From the NCBI GenBank assembly GCA_947296835.1, contig CAMYQS010000050.1, positions 1-8,161 of the forward strand: a stretch of DNA of 8,161 nucleotides. The letters run 5' to 3'. This document shows, piece after piece, positions 5,895 through 8,161 of the stretch. The stretch comes from an uncultured Atopostipes sp. (GTDB taxonomy: Bacteria > Bacillota > Bacilli > Lactobacillales > Carnobacteriaceae_A). Every line of letters starts with the position of its first letter. Within the stretch, counting starts at the first letter, position 1. The position numbers and the translations under genes were made by a program. A model generated the notes under the pieces. That model had not been told where the DNA came from. It made no database searches and worked only from the letters and a program-made list of their open reading frames with translations.

Positions 5895-7106
5895 TTATCT
5901 TAATTCCTCCAAGTCTTTAACATAACGAGCGCCATCCGCTGTCTTCACAAAATTCACTTCATATTTATCGGCATATTCTGGATGCTTTACTGGATAAACG
6001 TCTTCTATTGCGGCTTTAATTTCAGCTTTGTGTTCTGGATTGACTAAACCAATGACTGATCCACGGAAACCAGCACCACTTGGACGAGCGCCATAGACAC
6101 CTTCTGATTTACGAAGTACGTCTAATATTGTAGCCATTTCAGGAATTCCTGTTTCATAGTTGTTGAATGTACTATCTGCAGACTCAAACATTAATTGTCC
6201 AAATGTTTCTACATCTCCATTGCTCCAAGCTTCTATTCCTTTTTGAACACGTGCTTGTTCTGTATAGAAATGCTCAGCTCGACGGCCAAAACGTCCTGGT
6301 AAATCATCTTTATACTTCTGGTAAGTATCCGAATCGATATCACGTAAGCGTACATTATCTAGTGGCGTCACTTCACCGCCATTATAAATGTTCTCCCATT
6401 CTTGCATTAACCAGCCTGCTACACGACACTCATCTGTACGGTTGTTAAAGCCAGAGTCTGTTAATTGTTGTGTGACACCTGAATACACAACAACCACTTC
6501 AAAATCGGGGAAGTCTTTTCCTTTTTCAATTAATTCATATTCATTTGTTTGGCAATCCATAATCATCAAATGATTATCTAAACTCAACATATTAGCTGAT
6601 TGATCCATAATACCATTTTTCAGCCCCATAAAATTTTGTTCGGCTGATGAACTGTACTCTACTAATTGAATGCGTGATAGCTCGATCTCATTCACATCGA
6701 TTAAGGCCATTAAGTAAGCCGCTATAACAGCCGCTGAAGAGCTTAAACCACCAATTGGCAGGTCTCCATCTAATATACCGTTTACACCAACTTTTAAATC
6801 AAAATCTTCTTGTAAAGCAACGACGGCACCTCGAAGATAGTTGCCCCAAAAGTTTGGGATAAACTCTAAATCATCCTCCAGATGGAACTTCTCTTCCCCA
6901 GCAAAATCTTTACTAAATACATTCACGATACCGTCCTGGTTCGGTGAATAGACAAAATCGATACAGGCATCTAACGCCATGCCACTTACTCGACCATCCT
7001 GGTGGTCTGAATGTGCACCGATTGGGCTAATTCTTAATGGTGAACGAATCGCACGTATATCATCATTATTAAATTTTCCTTTAAATTCCTTCATTAATCT
7101 CGACAT
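5895..7106 (-). CDS. GHMP-family sugar 1-kinase, galacturonokinase-like
   Basis: This 403-residue protein has all three GHMP kinase motifs. The N-terminal galactokinase signature reads SPLRISPIGAHSDHQDG (22-38), the ATP-binding loop GGLSSSAA (119-126), and the C-terminal motif GARPSGAGFRG (339-349). Catalytic positions of galactokinase are kept: R25, and D168 in NGIMDQ. Classical galactokinases have GEHTDYN and TGGGFGG; here these are GAHSDHQ and SGAGFRG. From memory, plant galacturonokinase has PYRICPLGAHIDHQGG and GVYGARFSGAGFRG, a much closer match. RRAEHFYTEQARVQKG (275-290) also resembles the plant enzyme. Known activity there is ATP-dependent formation of galacturonic acid 1-phosphate. 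Ala31 replaces the Glu that contacts the sugar's C6 hydroxyl in galactokinase, which could make room for a carboxylate. The first ATG is favoured because AGAGG lies about 8 bases upstream; Met5 is an alternative. The nucleotidyltransferase gene follows after one base. The kinase family is sure; uronic acid as substrate is inference. Confidence 0.85.
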   Translation of the reverse strand: MSRLMKEFKGKFNNDDIRAIRSPLRISPIGAHSDHQDGRVSGMALDACIDFVYSPNQDGIVNVFSKDFAGEEKFHLEDDLEFIPNFWGNYLRGAVVALQEDFDLKVGVNGILDGDLPIGGLSSSAAVIAAYLMALIDVNEIELSRIQLVEYSSSAEQNFMGLKNGIMDQSANMLSLDNHLMIMDCQTNEYELIEKGKDFPDFEVVVVYSGVTQQLTDSGFNNRTDECRVAGWLMQEWENIYNGGEVTPLDNVRLRDIDSDTYQKYKDDLPGRFGRRAEHFYTEQARVQKGIEAWSNGDVETFGQLMFESADSTFNNYETGIPEMATILDVLRKSEGVYGARPSGAGFRGSVIGLVNPEHKAEIKAAIEDVYPVKHPEYADKYEVNFVKTADGARYVKDLEELR

Positions 7107-7137
7107 AATCTATTCCTCTTTTAATTATTTAAAAATC

Positions 7138-7156
7138 TAAGCTTCATTATAGCTTA
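7138..7156. promoter_or_regulatory. inverted repeat framing the kinase -10 (possible operator)
   Basis: TAAGCT (7138-7143) and AGCTTA (7151-7156) form a perfect 6-bp inverted repeat with a 7-base centre. On the minus strand the whole element reads TAAGCTATAATGAAGCTTA and contains a perfect TATAAT. A dimeric repressor bound here would block the kinase promoter. A third TAAGCT lies at 7251-7256, near the expected gdhA transcript start. The symmetry is seen; the operator role is inferred. Confidence 0.4.
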
Positions 7157-7174
7157 CTGATGTGAACAATTAAA
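7146..7174 (-). promoter_or_regulatory. candidate promoter of the kinase-nucleotidyltransferase unit
   Basis: On the minus strand, TATAAT (7151-7146) is a perfect -10, with a weak -35 TTTAAT (7174-7169) at 17 bases. It would start transcription near 7139 and give a leader of about 33 bases ending in the RBS AGAGG before the kinase ATG. The poor -35 suggests an activated or generally weak promoter. Confidence 0.45.
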
Positions 7175-7175
7175 G

Positions 7176-7233
7176 GACAATTATGTTTTATCGTTTTTTA
7201 GAAAACGTTAGCATTATTCTTTTTATAATTGTC
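7176..7233. repeat. widely spaced 9-bp inverted repeat in the divergent control region
   Basis: GACAATTAT (7176-7184) and ATAATTGTC (7225-7233) are exact reverse complements, separated by 40 bases that hold the cre-like site near the centre of symmetry. A further direct copy of the core ACAATTA lies at 7166-7172, 11 bp (one helical turn) from the copy at 7177-7183. The right arm falls inside the gdhA promoter spacer. The arrangement could be two operator half-sites for a looping regulator, or chance in AT-rich DNA. Confidence 0.4.
7200..7213. promoter_or_regulatory. probable CcpA catabolite-responsive element (cre)
   Basis: AGAAAACGTTAGCA matches the cre consensus TGWAANCGNTWNCA at 13 of 14 positions; only the first base (A for T) differs, and the flanking T on each side also fits. 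CcpA, with HPr-Ser-P, binds such sites in Firmicutes and represses or activates carbon-regulated genes. The site ends just before the region expected for the gdhA -35 and lies about 50 bp upstream of the kinase -10. It could therefore affect either gene; upstream placement often goes with activation or with blocking upstream activators. Confidence 0.6.
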
Positions 7234-7244
7234 TGTGATATAAT
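7216..7244 (+). promoter_or_regulatory. gdhA promoter with extended -10
   Basis: TGATATAAT (7236-7244) is a perfect extended -10 (TG, one base, TATAAT). The -35 region around 7216-7221 (ATTCTT) is poor, which an extended -10 can offset. Transcription would start near 7251, leaving a leader of about 25 bases that includes the RBS AGAGGAG (7262-7268), 7 bases before the gdhA ATG. Confidence 0.65.
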
Positions 7245-7275
7245 CTTATTTAAGCTAATTGAGAGGAGATCCAAT

Positions 7276-8161
7276 ATGAGCGCAAAATTGTATATTGATC
7301 GAGTATTAGAGAATGTTACTCAAAAACATTCTGACAAACCAGAATTTGTCCAAGCAGTAAGTGAATTCCTACCGACATTGGAACCGTATCTAGAGGAACA
7401 TGCCGAAATTGAAGAAAATAATATATTAGAATTGTTAATCGAACCGGAGCGAATTATTCAGTTCCGGATTCCATGGGAAGATGATAAAGGTAATTGGCAT
7501 GTCAATTTAGGTTGGCGCGTACAATATAACTCTGCCTTAGGTGTGTATAAAGGCGGGATTCGTTTTAACCCAACTGTGAACGAAAGTATTTTACGTTTCT
7601 TAGGTTTCGAACAAACCTTTAAAAACGCTTTGACCAATCAAGCTTTAGGTGGCGGTAAAGGTGGGAGTGACTTTGATCCTCATGGAAAGTCAGAGCGAGA
7701 GGTTATGCGCTTTGTTCAAAGCTTTATGACGGAGTTACATCACTATATTGGACCTAATTTAGATGTTCCTGCTGGAGATATCGGTGTCGGACATCGAGAA
7801 ATTGGTTATATGTATGGACAGTATAAGCGATTGAACCAGCCTCACGCAGGAGTATTAACTGGTAAACCGACGAGTATGTATGGAAGTTTTGGAAGAACTG
7901 AAGCAACTGGCTATGGTTTAATTTACTTCACTCAAAATGCGTTGGAAGATCATGGTGATACTTTAGAAGGTAAAAAAGTCGTAGTCTCTGGGACTGGTAA
8001 TGTCAGTACTTATGCTGTTGAGAAAGCGACTGAGCTCGGAGCGAAAGTTATAGCTGTTTCCGACAGTAGTGGCTATGTCCATGATTCGAACGGCGTAACG
8101 GCTGACACATTGAAAGAATTAAAGAAACGTGGAAGTGGAGCATTACAGTACTACACTGAAT
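7276..8161 (+). CDS. gdhA: NADP-type glutamate dehydrogenase, N-terminal two-thirds
   Basis: The frame is open from ATG 7276 to the window edge: 295 codons of an enzyme that usually has about 445-450 residues. The family interconverts 2-oxoglutarate plus ammonia and glutamate, normally in the assimilating direction with NADPH in the cytoplasm. The substrate-binding domain shows WRVQYNSALGVYKGGIRF with K92, and GGGKGGSDFDPHGKS (125-139) with catalytic K128. PAGDIGVG (165-172) holds the conserved D168. The Rossmann turn is SGTGNVSTYA (238-247), followed by SDSSG (262-266). The sequence resembles E. coli GdhA throughout, and the lysine numbering coincides, so NADP specificity is likely, though not proven from this part. 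The RBS AGAGGAG is 7 bases upstream of ATG. It is transcribed away from the sugar kinase from a shared control region with a cre-like site. No relation to polysaccharide synthesis is evident. Confidence 0.96.
   Translation, partial: MSAKLYIDRVLENVTQKHSDKPEFVQAVSEFLPTLEPYLEEHAEIEENNILELLIEPERIIQFRIPWEDDKGNWHVNLGWRVQYNSALGVYKGGIRFNPTVNESILRFLGFEQTFKNALTNQALGGGKGGSDFDPHGKSEREVMRFVQSFMTELHHYIGPNLDVPAGDIGVGHREIGYMYGQYKRLNQPHAGVLTGKPTSMYGSFGRTEATGYGLIYFTQNALEDHGDTLEGKKVVVSGTGNVSTYAVEKATELGAKVIAVSDSSGYVHDSNGVTADTLKELKKRGSGALQYYTE

Noticed and set aside
6167..6573. Two overlapping plus-strand open frames at 6167-6448 and 6388-6573
   Set aside because: They are antisense to the galacturonokinase-like gene and have no RBS or recognisable motif.
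5895..7106. Annotation as ordinary galactokinase GalK
   Set aside because: The kinase family is right, but the signature GAHSDHQ and the SGAGFRG motif differ from true GalK, and no galT, galE or galM is adjacent.
7161..7177. Possible GlnR box (TGTnA-N7-TnACA) upstream of gdhA, starting from TGTGA
   Set aside because: Only the left half-site fits. The right half reads AAGGA; a second try at 7235-7251 also fails at two of the four fixed right-half bases.
1..8161. tRNA or rRNA genes, CRISPR arrays, insertion sequences
   Set aside because: No cloverleaf-like segments, regularly spaced repeats, or transposase frames with terminal inverted repeats were seen; most of the window is occupied by conserved coding sequence.

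Overview
The window looks like a chromosomal segment of a low-GC Gram-positive bacterium, most likely a Lactobacillales-type Firmicute. The grounds are AT-rich DNA, mostly strong AGGAGG-type ribosome binding sites, and a Gram-positive exopolysaccharide (EPS)/capsule phosphoregulatory set in the order adaptor, kinase, phosphatase. I cannot assign genus or species from the sequence alone.

Minus strand, read right to left. First comes a two-gene unit (7106 to 5153): a GHMP-family sugar 1-kinase whose motifs resemble plant galacturonokinase more than classical galactokinase, and one base later a sugar-1-phosphate nucleotidyltransferase. After a 181-bp AT-rich gap with no visible terminator comes an EPS/capsule operon (4971 to 1): cpsC-like adaptor, cpsD-like tyrosine kinase, cpsB-like phosphatase, a large membrane-bound UDP-GlcNAc 4,6-dehydratase, an initiating phosphoglycosyl transferase, and the start of an NAD-dependent epimerase/reductase that leaves the window at base 1. 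The last three genes overlap by 1 and 8 bases, which suggests translational coupling.

Plus strand. A divergent gene, NADP-type glutamate dehydrogenase (gdhA), starts at 7276 and runs off the right edge. The 169-bp divergent region holds a 13/14 match to the CcpA cre consensus, an extended -10 for gdhA, a TATAAT for the kinase framed by an inverted repeat, and a widely spaced 9-bp inverted repeat.

How the genes may work together. The kinase and nucleotidyltransferase together would turn a free sugar, possibly a uronic acid, into an NDP-sugar. The EPS genes make and prime a repeat unit: the dehydratase gives a 4-keto-6-deoxy-HexNAc nucleotide, the epimerase-like protein may reduce it, and the transferase may load it onto undecaprenyl phosphate, with CpsB/C/D setting chain length and output. 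The link from the salvage pair to the EPS operon is inferred from position and the lack of a terminator. The most noteworthy element is the bacterial galacturonokinase-like kinase paired with its own nucleotidyltransferase. No tRNA, rRNA, CRISPR array or insertion sequence was seen.
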